Origin: Chrysaora quinquecirrha
Taxonomy: Eukaryota; Cnidaria; Scyphozoa; Semaeostomeae; Pelagiidae
DNA length: 64,000 nucleotides
Reading direction: 5' to 3'
Assembly: GCA_014526335.1 (NCBI GenBank)
Contig: JACTAT010000061.1
Span: 2,007,798 to 2,071,797, forward strand
A program made the translations under genes and the position numbers. The notes under the pieces are model-generated. The model was not told the origin of the DNA. It was given only the letters and a program-made list of their open reading frames with translations, and ran no database searches. Within the stretch, counting starts at the first letter, position 1, and every line of letters starts with the position of its first letter. Of this stretch, positions 45,084 to 59,100 are shown piece by piece.

Positions 45084-46117
45084 TTCAAAGTCTATTATTC
45101 ACACCTCAGCGTCCACACCTTGGCGAGGAAGATTTGATGTATGGTTATGGGCCTAAGCCATACTTCTTGCTTTTCTCAACCCTTCTCCCATCGAAATGTT
45201 GATATAACTTTCCAAATGACGGATTAAAATAATCTTTAATAGAAATTAAATTATTGATATGACTCACAACTTGGCTATCAATCCATTAGGAAACCGCAAT
45301 CGAAAACCAAAGAAAAAGTAACAGGCGATTATCATCGCCCTTCTTCGACATGATCAAAACAAATTTCCTGAACTGACATTCAATTCAATTAGCAAGGGGA
45401 AGTTAGCGGAAACCACAGGGAGACACATGTATGATTCAATGTTTCAATGTATGGGCTCCCTGGTGGACGCATTGGCATCAGCCTCGGCGGGGGCGCGTTT
45501 AATAGGTGTAATCAGAGTGAAATAGAAGCGCAGCTGCAATGCATTGGAAAAAGAGCGTCAAGGTACCAGAGAAGGCTGCCGTATCGTATTCACACACAGT
45601 AGCAAGGCAGTTGCTACTGACCATACCAGCAGTACGCTAATCACTGCTGCAATCAAAGGTATCGGCAACAGCAGCAGCATACCTGAAAGCACTGGCAACA
45701 GAATCAGCAGAGAGCAAAAAGACACATAGTTATCAAGAAAACGTGAGCGGCATAATCAGCATTTAGAAGAGCATTTGCAAAGGCATTATTGGACGGCATC
45801 AGGCATTAGTAGTACCATCGGCAAGCAACAGCAACAGGGGAAGCGACAGCATCAGAAGCATTAAACTCAGTACTGTCTATTACAAGCATTTTGATAGCAC
45901 CATTCTAAAAGGCATTAGCAACAAAAGCAGCAATCTTTTAAGCGTAAGTATGAAAATAGTACGAGCAGTGGTCTTAGCTGCTGCAGAATAAGCAGGGTGA
46001 GGTACTAGGCATTTAAAGTAGCATCACCAGCAAAGAACAAGATTAGGCATTAGCAGGAAAGGCATCAGAAAGAACATGCGGAGTAGCATGAGCAGCAGCA
46101 TAAGCATTAGATGCACA
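45084..46117. other. Kelch gene upstream region and AGC-rich cryptic repeat
   Basis: 45084-45540 should hold the Kelch promoter and 5' UTR; no TATA box is evident. 45545-46115 is a degenerate mix of AGCAGC, GGCATTAG and GCAACAG motifs, cryptic simple sequence without a fixed period. Confidence 0.5.
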
Positions 46118-46407
46118 AGGTCCTCGCCAATTGATCGAAAATTGTCAAACATTTGATATCTGTTTCAACATGTTTGGGCAACATATCATGTTTGGACGTT
46201 TGGCCACGTCACAAAACATTGTCGAAAGCAGAATTTGCTGAGCAATGTTTTGATAAAAGTTCCAAAACATTTTTGCTTGACTCAAGTAAAAACATTTGAG
46301 GAAAATTGTATTGCAACATGGCAAAACAGAGCAATATTTTGTTTGATTTTTGAAATTTTGAAATGTTTGACAAACAAACCATGTTTGATCGTTTGAGCAA
46401 GGCCTAA
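46118..46407. mobile_element. AAACATTG-type MITE, copy d
   Basis: Left end GGTCCTCGCCAATTGATCGA and right end TGTTTGATCGTTTGAGCAAGG, with GACGTTTGGCCACGTCACAA in the interior. It lies between the Kelch and SNX29 genes. Confidence 0.75.
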
Positions 46408-46792
46408 GAATGCCGTAAGTAGCAATGTCTGGCTGTGGCAGCATAAACAGACAGATTTCTGGTAAGTCATCTAAGTAAATGAGGCGCAAAGTAAGATTTA
46501 ATTCAATTAATTAATCGACTTTAAAAGTTCTGTGATTCAGGGAATAAAATTCCTAACATTGCATAACAAACCTTTTTACCTAAAATTCAATAATATTAAT
46601 TTTAAATGATTTTGATAAAAGTTCACCAATTACAGGTTACAATATTTAAAATATATTTATGAATTAAGTGTCTATCCGTAATGATTTGATAATTTCATAA
46701 AAATGTCCCAACAAAATTACAATTAAGATTAAAGCATTGACAAAAGAAAAATGTTGAAAATGAGAAAATAAAAGAGCAATCCATAGGACTGT
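46408..46792. other. Spacer downstream of SNX29, no recognised feature
   Basis: AT-rich sequence between two MITE copies. No AATAAA for SNX29 was found on the minus strand here. Confidence 0.4.
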
Positions 46793-47029
46793 TAAGCCTT
46801 GGCCAAACGATAAAACAGATTTGGTCAAATTTTTTGAGACTTGCTTCACAAGCAATGTTTGACCGTTTGACAACGTCACAAACATTGGTTGGTGGCAGAA
46901 GTCGTTCACAATGTTTTTGAAAACTTTGAAAACAGCAGAATGTTTTAGAAGACTTCGAAAACAGATTATGCATGTACCAAGCAAAAAATGTTTGGCAAAC
47001 AATGTTAAATCGTTTGACCAGGGCCTTAG
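46793..47029. mobile_element. AAACATTG-type MITE, copy e
   Basis: Ends TTGGCCAAACGATAAAACAG and ATCGTTTGACCAGGGCCTTA are inverted complements with few mismatches. It begins about 11 bp after the SNX29 stop codon, so it would supply the start of the 3' UTR. Confidence 0.8.
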
Positions 47030-47039
47030 ACTATTAACT

Positions 47040-47188
47040 TCAGTTAAAAAGCAGTAGGTTAAAAACTAAGATAATTTCTTCAGGGAATTTGCGTCCATTA
47101 TTGCTAAAGTCCTGTGTAAACTGGAGAATTTCGACTTCGTTTTTTCGTACTTTCTTTCTTTCGTTTTCCATTGCCATTAAATTCATCA
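47040..47188 (-). CDS. SNX29: SNX29 exon 23: C-terminal tail and stop
   Basis: The acceptor at 47189-47190 joins exon 22 in phase. It codes MNLMAMENERKKVRKNEVEI and a further 29 residues to TGA at 47040-47042. No resemblance to the human C-terminus, so support is phase, splice site and open frame only. Confidence 0.65.
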
Positions 47189-50100
47189 CTGGAATAAAAG
47201 AAAACAACATAGAAGCATTGTAATTTTTCGGTTTTCACTGTTATAAGAAACCAAGATTCTCGAATGGCCAAAATTCAAGAAACGCCAGTTCCGCAAAAGT
47301 TTTCCCAAGAAACTTTAAACCCAGGTCTGGGAAACAGTTTCTTTCATTTACCTTGTTTCGTCTTCAGTTTAGCATTTTGTGACACTCAGACAGATGAGAA
47401 AGCCATAAGCATCCAAAAACAAGTGATAAAAGGGCCTAAAACATCACTAATTTTAGGAAACCTGCAGAACTGGGTCGATTTCTTATAGTTTCTCAAAAAT
47501 ATGTGTAGTCGCTTCAAGAGGAGATCTTCTTTTCAGGAAAAAGTTTCTTGCATTTTCTTACAAGAGGTTCTCACAAAAATGAGTGTATTTCGGAGTGAGA
47601 ATGTTCCCAATGAAGACAGAATGAGAGCAAAAATAATTCAGACAGTTAAAAAGAAACAAATATAGTCATAATTCCTTTAGAATTTTACCTGAAAATGTGA
47701 GGGCACTTTCTAAATTTTCTCTGTTTGGTGATTCAGCTAATTCTAAACTTTTCGTTATCCAAAAATTGATTAATCGACGAACGTATTCTTGAAGTTTTCG
47801 ACGTCTTCCTTCGACGAATTTTACATCCTTGAAAATAAACAGCAAAGCATATTTGGTGTTTTAGTCACAGGAAGATGGGACTTAAAAACCAGTGCCAAGT
47901 CACAGAAAGATGCATAAGGAGAAAACTGCAAAATAACCTACATTAAGAAGCTGCAAAATAGAAACAACGAAGGTTTTATATAGAAGGATCCAAATGTGAA
48001 TGCAAAATTCCTTGTGTTTGAACACTTAATACTTAGTAATGAGGTTATTTTCAAATGCATGAATTCATGCAGCTTGCATACAGACAATAAGTGCAAAATG
48101 AAGTGTGAATAGAGTTGGTTCAAGTTGAAATCACTGAAGGTTTCTTTATACCAAATTATAAGGAACCCTGCAGCCTGTTTCTGGCACAATGCCTCTTTAA
48201 CAGGAAATTAAACAAGCTAATTTGATAAAAACTTATTTCTATTTTGCGGGTACTTACTGTAATTGTTACAGAAAAGAAAAAATTTAGGATGGTGGGCTCA
48301 ATCAAAGGGAGTGCGCTTTATCGAATAACGGTGGTTTTTGTAAAAACCAGAATTTCTAACCTTCTTTCCGAGTAATTTCTTTGGTGGAAAATTGAATCTT
48401 TCAACTTGAGAGTGTTCTTTACAGCACTAAAACGAAGAAGGCAGATTACTTAAGGTTTTCTAGGCTGAAACAAACTTTACAACGTTCTGTAAATAAATAG
48501 CCGTATTAACTAGATTGTAACCGTTTGATCGACACGAAGTGGTACTGCATTTTGCAATCTAGTGCTGTATCTTAACTTGCATCCAAACTGGAAAGTTTCT
48601 GAATTTACGCGCACAATGATGACTCAAATGGCCTAATTCGCAGCTTTCTGTGCGGCCTACTGCAATAGAGACAGCTTTATGGTAGAATCGTTTCTTAAGG
48701 GCTGAATCTTTAAATATATTCAAAGCGGATTTCTTTCCGCAAAAGATCCATTTCATCGCTACACATGCACAGCACTGCCTTTGACTGTTTAGCAGTCTTT
48801 GAGAGAAGATGGTGGTATGGTGCGACAAGGACAAACAAGATAAATAATCTCAAACGTTGCATGTGCCATCTGTAACGATCCTCAAAGCTGCTCAAAGATG
48901 TAAAATCTTAAGCTAGTTAGGCACACACACTTGCTGTCTTCGCAAGGTATGGCTAGGCACAGGGGTCCACTGAATAGCCCGGGGCTAATCCAAGCAGTGC
49001 GATCCCAGTTCTTACTCTTGATTTGACCATACCTCATAATTCTGCCTTTTGCCTGGAATTAAAGAGAGCTGGCGAGCCCCCCTCTCTGTTCGTGGCGATT
49101 CAGACCTTAGTAGGAGTCGAACCCATAATCATAGGTTGCGACTCCAATTTGCTCACCACTTGGCCATCCTGACCACTAAAAGACTTTTTGTCAGATAGGT
49201 AATTACATTAAGATATTGCTTTCACATACCATCATGTGCATTTTATGAAACTGCGAGTAACGTCTGTATATGTTCCATTCTTCATCGCCAATACGAATAT
49301 AAACCTAACAAAATATTCAAAATTCGTAAAAAAGGCTGGCATACTGGCTTAAGAATACTTGTACTCTTCGGGTGTCCCAGTCTTATTCTGCGTTTCTTTA
49401 AGGTACCATGATAACTCACGAGTTCAAAATTCCCTTCCTACTTTCATTGAATTCTAGAAAGTGTTACCCCTCCTATTTATTAGGACCTAATTTATTTGGA
49501 ACTGAACAGGACATCAATGCTATCCACTAAGAGACACTACAAAAGCCATTATAAGTTTTACTTTGGGTGAAGTAGAAATGCTTTCTATGTAAATTTTTCT
49601 TGAAGGTGCTGTCGCGTCGTGATGCAATCCAGCTGACTCGTGGTGTTAGAAGTTCGGTGTGGTCAGGGTTCGAGCCCAGCCACCTTACCGCCACAGCCAG
49701 GGTCGAGGTCTCCATTAGTTAACCTACTACTGAGATCCTAGCGACTGGAGCTAAAACACCACTTCACTTTCACCTTCTATATTTTGGAAGTTCCCAAAAC
49801 CAACCTAGATGTAACATAGGCCCACCTTAGGTCGCTTAAGCTATAGGTTAGGTTTGTGAGTGTAGACGGGGCAAACGGAATCATAAATACCTGATAGAGA
49901 TGATGAGCATCGGAGCCTTTTCCTTTGATAAAAACTGAAGGAATCCAAACATTGATGAGTGGTCTACGACGACTAGTATTTTTATCATCACTAATCGATT
50001 CTTCAAGGTCATTTGGCAACTGCAATTAAGAAATAGTGTCAAGCAAAGACGAATTTTGGGTACCGAACTTAAGAAGCCCCAATATTTATCAACCGACAGT

Positions 50101-53100
50101 TTCAAAAGTAGAGTATATCTAAACTATTTAGAGACTTCTACACAAACTTCATACTTATACAGTGACTTCTTCTCCTTTCTTGAAACTTCGATCATCGGTC
50201 ATCGTACAAAATAAGATTGACTAGGCGGTATATACTCAGATGCGGATCGAAATCCACCAATCACAACAAAGAAGCTGCATTGGAATTGTAGCTTGATAAC
50301 CGATTAGCTCTCGGGATATGAAAGGATGACCACTTGAATTAAAAGCTTTTAACAATTGCAGAAACAACAACAACCTTACCGGTCCACGAAGTACAATTAA
50401 TTCCTCCCTCATTTTAGAAATCTGGTTTTGTTTTCTAAGTAAATCTCGCTGTAAACTTTCGTGAAATTCCATCAATTCACCATGCAGTTCTGACATCTGC
50501 AACAAGCAAAAAATTTAATCGGTGCTTTGAAGTAGTAATCTATTCTCAACGTATTCTACTCCTTTCGTTTCACCTGGTTAAGATACGGGGATAATGAACG
50601 AGTCTTTGCAGTTTGAAAGGAAGAGCGCTTGGCTTGCTGTATCAAGAGAGGGTTTTTAGATTAACTTATCTGGCCTTAGGCCCTTACCACACGATCAAAC
50701 GTTGTTAGTCAAGCATTCAGACCTTGCTTGTCAAGTAATGTTTGAACGATTGCCACGTCACAATCATTGCTTGACAAGCATAAATAAGCAGAATTTGCTG
50801 CACGATATTTTGAAAAAATTAAAAAATTTTTTGCTTGATGCAAGCAAGAAATGTTCACGATCGTTGTTTTGCGACGTGGCCAATGGTAACAAATTGTGTT
50901 TGAAGCAAACTTCAAGTGAGGCCTTATATAACCTAGAAATTTTTCCTAGGAAGGCAGTGCTTGACTTGCTGTATTCCGTACTTTACCTGCACTAGTTTTT
51001 CTTCATAAATACTGTCCAACTCACTGAAAAATCAAGTAACATATTTCACCAAAACGAATAATAAACTTTCTATCCACATGTCTCTTCTATGGAACAATTA
51101 ACAAAATGCCAGAAGTCTGGGACTGCACGAATTTTTCTTAAAGATGGCGGCGATGTAACGGAATCTTCCCCATCTCTCGAATCTTCTCTACTTCTGCGAT
51201 GCAGTGCTCGAGATTGTCGTCGTTTCAGGTATTACTGCAAACTTCGCATTAAGTTTCCCAAAAAAGAGAAAACATTGACAGGATGGCCTAGGGCTCAGCA
51301 AGGCCACAATAAATGCTAAAAAAAACTTACAGAACTCGTGAACAAATAGGCAAGTGACTTGCAAATAAGCGAAAACTTGGTGAAATGCCTCCATGTGCTG
51401 TTACACTGAGTCTCCAATTCTTTTACTCTTATAAAACCTGAATTTCATGCGAAATTTGCTGCAGTGCTTCTCATGAAGCGACTGTTAACAAAACCATTCA
51501 GCATCCCCCCTCCCCCTATCAAAAACATTCGACAAATTCCAAAAGTATTGCGCACAGTCTTGCGTCTCAAGCATCAAGCATAGCAAAGGCAGTCTTTGAT
51601 CTCAAGCGTTGCAAATGCTTTAAAGAAATGGGAAATGCCTGAGCAAATGATCAAACATTGCTGGGCAAACATCTGAAAAATTAGATCATCAGACAATATG
51701 TTTGACTGTTTGCCATGTCCCAAGAATATTGCTTATTATCATTTTCTGCCAAGTCACTAAAGCATTGCTTATCAAACTTTTTCTGCTTGTAAAAGGCAGC
51801 AAATTTTGCGAAGCAAGTTATGCATGCCAATCAATCTTCTGCGAAGCTGCGCAACAGCAAAACATTGCCTGGAAAGCTTACAACAGCTAGAGACCAAAAG
51901 GAACAAGCAGTTTATTTACCTTGGTGATCTATCTTTGGGCTGTGGAGGCAAAACAACATCTGATTCTTCTGAGTATCCTCTCAATGTTCCAATCGCTAAA
52001 ATGTGGAAAATTTGGAGATAGCAATAAATTTCTTATAAGAAATGAATCTCAAATAGCTAAGTAACTTAAGTGACAAATGAAGCAATTTAATCATGGAGTG
52101 GAATTTATCTCAGAGGAAATTATTCGCTTGAAGATGCTGACAATAACTGAGCCTATTTTCCCACCACGAATAGCCCTAGACTTATTATAAGTCTTAGTTC
52201 CACTCATAAAATATAGACCAACAACCACAACAATTCGGTACAGTTTGAGCAGCCTTTTCACAACAACAACAACAACATGAGATGATGGCTGCAATAACTG
52301 GGACTCGTGTCTAAAATAAGTCTAAAATAGACCTATCCATGAGCTATCCATGAACTATCCATAAAATAGACCTATCCAATCATTTCTACTGAAATGCAGC
52401 CAACAACTTGCTTCGACGTGGGCCTAAACGTCAAAAGTAGCTATGTTCAGAAACATTGTAACTGCATGATGAATGTTCAATAAAATACAACCCCTCGTCT
52501 TTAATAGTTCCAAAGTGTCAACTTATTTAACGTGTAGGGCACACGGAGCCAGAGAGAGCAGTTATGTTACGTTTTCAAATTTTTCACTGAACTGAAAATT
52601 AACAGGTGAAATGGGGACTTTAGCGCCAGTCGCTAGGATCTCAGAAATTTGTTAACTAATCAAGACCTCGATCCTGGCTGTGACGGTTTCGTAGCTGCGG
52701 CTAAAGCCCCGACCACGCTGAGCTTCTGACACAACTAGCCAGCGGGATTAGGCCGACGCCACAGCACCTTCATCTTCATTAATATCGTCTTCGAGAGGGA
52801 TTTGTTACACCTACCTTCGTTGGTTTCCTTAGAAATATTCTTGTTCTCCCTCTTTAACAACTGCACAGCAGCAACGTATTTCTTTAGCTGATTCCGCAAA
52901 ACTTCGTTCTCTCTGGACAGAGCTTCGATTTTCTTCAGATTGGCTTCATTTGATTCTTGGAATTTTTCTTGCAAATTATCAAGTTCAGTTTTTATTGTCA
53001 AGGAATATTCTCTCTCTTCATCTATGGCCAGCTGAAGTACCCTGAAAAATCAACAACAACAGAAATCACAATCATAGTCGTTATCACAAACATAATCATA

Positions 53101-56100
53101 ATCACTACTAACATAGTCAATATCATAGAAGTATAATTCTCTTGGAAAAATTATTATAATCATTATCATTGCTATCATCGTGCCTACCACCAATCATCAT
53201 TGTAATTATCATTTATGATCATCGTAATCATCACCCATTCTCCATCATTATAGTTATCATCACTGTCTTCTGAACAATCATCATATTAATCAGAATCAGA
53301 TAATCAACATGATAATCATAGCCAAAATTACAATCATAATTGAATTCATTTGGAATTAATTGCATCTTTTTTGTACGAGGGTAGGATAATTTTTTTCTAT
53401 TTTTCAGTAATAGGTTAAAGAAAATTTCATTCCAAAGGTTGGTGGGGTAAAATGTTGTAGCTGATGCGAAATACATTCTCTTAGGCCGGCGCCTAAGAAG
53501 ATCATATCCTCTCAATCAGCAAAGAAATACATTAATAAACTGTCTTACCTATTTCTTTCCTCCACTTCGTCTTTCTTTTTGGCTGTAGCGAGAATTGCTT
53601 GCTTCAAATCAGCTAGAATATCAGTAAAAACAATTATGAGACTTTTGGACTGTAACGGTAGGTATAAACACTATAGGTCTGCATAGTCTTTAAGTAGAAA
53701 AAAAGTTTCGTAACGAAAATTACGTACGTTCAATAAATGCATAATCCCATAGAGGTGGAGGTCCTTATGACGGAGTCCTTGGGAAGCGGTGGTGCTTGCG
53801 AGGCGGTGGTCAGAGACGGGCAAGGGCTAGTCTATTCTAAAAAATTTATACAGCTCTGGGCCTGGCACACAGTTAAAACCCCCCACAGCCTGTTTGTAAT
53901 GAGGTGTTTACCATAATTAGGGTGGAAGTTCTTAAAAGCAATTGCTAGGGAAAATAAAGCAGAGTTCAAGGTGTAGCAGCTTCAATTGGAGTACATGAAA
54001 GCGGTTAGCTTACACAAACTGCATTTAAACTCCAGTGAGTGATTTGAGTCCCCTTAATTCAGAACCTCTTTGGTAATCAGTCTAAAATGTTTGTTATTTA
54101 TTGAGTAGAAAATATGTATTTTCAAGCTGCAGATTCCTACTAAACGAAGGTTCTCATGTGCGGGTTTTTACTGCACATCGCTATATGGTATGATTTATCA
54201 TTACAGTTATAACGATGATTAACTGAAAGTTTAAGCAACAATTAGATACAACTCACTGGTGCTTAAATCATTTTCATATGCTGAAGATGACGGCAACTGA
54301 AAAACAACAAAGGTAAATCAAGGTTTACTCCACATAGGATCACCATTAACTAGAATAATTTTACGCAAACATGGTACAAATGCAACTACAACAATCGTTC
54401 AATCAAACATCGTTCAATCAAACAAACAAACAAACATAAAACAAATAAAAGAATCAAACAGCAATCCATCAATCAATCAATCAAGTAATCAATCAATCAA
54501 TGAATCAACCAATCAATCAATCAACGAAGAAATTATTAATCAAGTCTTACCGAAGACATATCTAAGACCTGAGGTCTATATTGCGTGTTCAGAACTGGCC
54601 TAAGAGAGAATATCAAAATATACTAATTAAGAGAGCAAAAAAGTACTAAGAGGTCCCACAGAATCATCTCTAAGGGTATCATGGCATCTACCCAGGTGCT
54701 AAAATTCACCAGTTGAGATAAGAGTGGATGATGGGAGAAAAATGCACAGGTAAAACATGTGCTAAAGTTGTCATTTCATACGATAACAGTCAACGAAAAA
54801 TTGCTTTTTCATCAAAATCTAACAGTAGATTGCTTCATATAGTTTAGGGTGTGGGAAAACAGTTTTTCCAAGCGTCAGTCGCTAGCATCAGAGTAGTAGG
54901 TTAACTAATCGAGACCTCGACCCTGGCTGTGACGCTGCTGTGGCTGGACTTGAGCCCTGACCACACTGAGGTCCTGACACCACGAGTCAGGATTACACCA
55001 CGATGCCACAGCACCTTCATAGCCACAGGGGAACACATCAACACGAAAGAAAGGTCATTAATTTAAAAAAAACGTACGCATGGTCATCATGATTATCTTT
55101 ATCATAATTTTGATGGATTTCACTGCTTGTTCTAAGCAGCTGCAAGGCATCCGATGCTGCCTGCGATGACTGATGATCAAACGTCATAACCAATGAATTG
55201 AATTTTTCACTTTCATAGCCAACTGGCTGCATAATGTCCAAGTCTTCAGAGAGCGATTCCGTGTAGCTGCAAAGGAAATTAAAAAATAATTAAATAAGGG
55301 AGCAAGCATTATTTGTAACCGGGGCTTGGGTCGAAGAGAAAGTATCCATCACAAAATTTTATCCCACCAATTTTGGTCCCAAATTTTTTTTACTCCATCA
55401 CTGCTAAGCAGAAAAAATAACCCTACCCTCGTTGGTAATAAAAGGTAAGATTAGCTCCCGAAATTCTCTCTTCGGCCTCCACCCGATCATAAATAATGAC
55501 CGGTCCCTAAGTTTCAGTTCGATTCCATTCACCGCAACAACCAAGGACTTTTATTTTCTATAAGAAAAGAAACAATCGGGGGAAGAAACTTTTGTGACTT
55601 CAAAGACGCAAACTTTTTGGAATTAGCTTTCGTGAATGAGACAAAATGGGAAGCATGCGAACGAAGAACGGGCCAAAACGCGTAAAAACGCAAAAGCTTT
55701 TCCCAAACGAAGAACCAACAAAAACAAACAAAGGAAATCAGTAATCTACATACCTTGAGTTAACCGATCCAGTGTCGGCAGCGTTGTCGTCAGTTTGTTT
55801 CGAGTCAGCTGCTTTTGAATCCGAATCTGCGCCAACCGCTTCATTTTCGCCATCATCGATTCCTTTTACATTGTCATTATCATCTCCTACTCTCCTCAAC
55901 TCCTGTAACCTTTGCTCTAAGCCTGAAGATACTAAACTTGAACCATTAACCGGAGGTATTAGACTAGCAGTAGTCGCTGGAGTACAAGGCGGTGTTTTCA
56001 ATTTCAATACGCTGTCCATTTTGACTATTGAATTATCATTCGGTGATAAAAAGTCTCCTTGGCCGATAATTTTATCGAAACAATCACTTGGGTTTCGACT

Positions 56101-59100
56101 TCGTATTTTCGCGTCTCTTTCGGAAGAGCTTTGTTGATAAGGTTGCGAGTTAACATACGGAATAACAACTTCGGCAGTCGAAACTATATTCTCCCCCAAT
56201 TCACGAGTTACTGTATGCTTGCTGCTCGTATTATCACTTGTCGAATCGCTTGTCGAATCCTCTTGAACCTCCTCATCTACGTTCGAGTTATCAGCTATTT
56301 CAAGTTTCGAACTACTCGTAAAAACATCATTCTCATCGTCTATAAGATCCTCAACGCTACGACTTTTAGTTAGCTCTGAACTAGCCTCTTTTTCATTTGC
56401 ATCATCAGCGTCCCTACTGCCAATTCTATGCATGAAGCCTGATGACAACGAGGTTTTGAAACTCGTGCTTAAATTCGCTAATTTCGACATGAGGTTCGCA
56501 TATTCACTACTCGCAACATTATCGCTTTTATTGACATTTCTTGTATGGGCATCTTGACCGTTGGCGACCGATGTTTCATCCGATATCGGTTGTAATTCAT
56601 CCGGCTTCTTATAATCGGTTCTTTTATTGATATCTGAAATAGCTCTCCGGTCATCTCCCCTTTTTACGTCTATCCGGTTCGTTTTCCGGTTGCTAAAATC
56701 CGGAACTTCAAAGCTTGCGGACGCAGAATCTCCAAACGCTGACATAGGCTTTTTTTGTTGATTTAGATCGGAACTTTCTAGACTTGTTGCTCTTCGATGC
56801 GACTGTGTGAATTTTTTTATCATTTCCGAGTGGCCGATGGACCGTTGATTAACCGCAGACTTCACATCTTCTGTCGAACGAGACGACGGTTTCGAGTTCG
56901 GTTTGTTTTGATCAGTCCGGTTTCCTACAGGTTCATCTTCCGGTTCTTCAATATCGTTAATCGTAGCTTGCTTTATTTTCTTTTTTCGCTTCTTTCTCGA
57001 GCCAGTTATAAGTTCTCCTTGACTATCGCCTGCGGAAAAAAGAAAAATTATGACCTCACGGAAAATTACGGTTATTGCACCTGATTTACTGATAACATAA
57101 TGTAGCGGAATCTCGTTTATTAAGGCAACTTTTCGGGGGGGGGGGGATCCGTCTCCAATCATTGGGCAATGAGAAATGTGGTTTCTCTCTTATTGCACAG
57201 GTCAGGTTGGGAAAGGTACGGAGGACGGAGAAAAAACTGCTCAAAACTTTCTGTCTTCCACTCCATTCGACGAGCAATGCAAAGTGTCCGAAATGTTAAT
57301 CATTTCGCTTAATGAGAAAATTAAAAACTTTTGACTAACAATGTTTGATCTTTTGGCCAAAACAACTTGTGCTAACCAGGACTGTTTAGCTGAATCCTTT
57401 TCAGCCACTATTCGATTGTAGGCGTAACGTGCAATTCTAGACTTCAATGTGACAAACATGTCAGATATCTCATTAGTTCACTAATTAGAAGATCAAAGTC
57501 TAACCTTTGTTTGCAATAACTGGCAATGGATCGTTCCTTGATTTGCTTTCTACTGGTGCCAACGCTGCATTCGTTCGTGGAAAGCTTGGCTAAACAGAGA
57601 AATAAAAGAAGGTTCATTATTGTAGCTAAAAAATAAAATACAAGTTAACTCTCTATATGTGGACCCCTCTACGTGACGAAGATGATAAATAGTACCTGTC
57701 TCATTGGTGTATTTAATTGGCTGCTGTCTATTTCGATGGCAAATACTATGAAACCAAGACCTTTGGAAGAAATCAAAGAGAATCGAATAAAATAGTGAAA
57801 AAGTTTGGTGAAAACATGTAGAAAAATATTACTACAAAGGTTGCTGAAACATATCTAGATTGATGCTAAGAATGTGACTAGGTAAGCATGGATTGGTATG
57901 CATGGATTGATGGCACTATGGCCCTGAGACTTAAGGCAGGTTGGTACGTAAGCGAAAGGGGTCGTCTGCTTCGCATCACCGCTTTTCGAATCACAGAAAG
58001 TCCTTTAAATCTAAAAAAATTCACTAGCCTTACTATTAAGTAACTGAAATTGGTACTAGACGCGTTCAGTCTAAATATGCTTTCTATCAAGTTCAAATCC
58101 TTCAAAACTAACAAGACCAAAGAGAAGCTAGATAGGTATTGCGCTATAAACACCAGTCATCAGGCAAGATAAGATGAGAGGATGAACCGACTTATACAAA
58201 GAGTTGAAGGGATGCAAAAACAGCAAATAATGCCCTTTAAGTACCTCTTGCCATCACAGGCAAAGTGCTTGATCTTTCCTCATCGTTAAATAACGCCCAG
58301 TCTTCATAATGTTGTCTGAAATAGATGGAACATAACATAACGTTAAAGAGTTAAGTCGCTGCATTAAGAATGTTTTCCATTTGTTATTGAGCTCTAGCAA
58401 TGCTTGTAGCATCTAAGACCCTGGTCAAACAACCAAACATTGTTCGACAAACATTTAAAATTGTTTGTAAAAGAAAATATTTACCGTTTGGCCAAGTTCC
58501 AAAACGTTGCTCGTCAAACACTTTTTGTTTCCGTCAACTTCGCAAAACTTTTCAAACACATTGTGCAACGGATTGTGCTTACCAATGTTGTCAAGTAATG
58601 TTTTGTGACGTGGCCAAACGTTCAAACATTTGTTGACAACTGAATTGCATGTTTTTAAAACGTTTGATCGTTTGGGCAGGGTTTTTCATCACCATTCCAA
58701 GTAATTCCTGACTAAATTACCCCCAAAGACACATACCTCAGAAGATTTTTGTCTGACAGCACTGCTACTAAGGTTCTTTCAAGCGAGTTTTCATTGAGAC
58801 AAGATCTTAGCCAAGCTCGACCTTGAAGACAGGTATGAAAGATCATTAACATGTAGAAAAAACTTTCAAGATTTTAGTTGTTCAATAAGTACTTTTCATG
58901 AGAAGCCACAACAAAAAAGAGTGATCTTTCTCTGGTTATACTTGAAGCTTTTCTTTGCCTGACACATCTCGTTAGAGGTGCCACACGAGCTACAACAGTC
59001 CCTCCCCCCCGGTAGTTGCTGTTGTTGTTGTTCAGGGCAGGGCAGCTCAGGAAGAGGGACTTGTGGAAAAACAACTTCAAAACAAGTAAGTTATTTTAGC

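Noticed and set aside
49113..49166. tRNA gene on the minus strand
   Set aside because: A and B boxes are perfect but acceptor-stem pairing is not found and a SINE-like body follows.
55772..57084. Plus-strand frames of 95-121 codons
   Set aside because: Antisense shadows of the long SNX29 exon.
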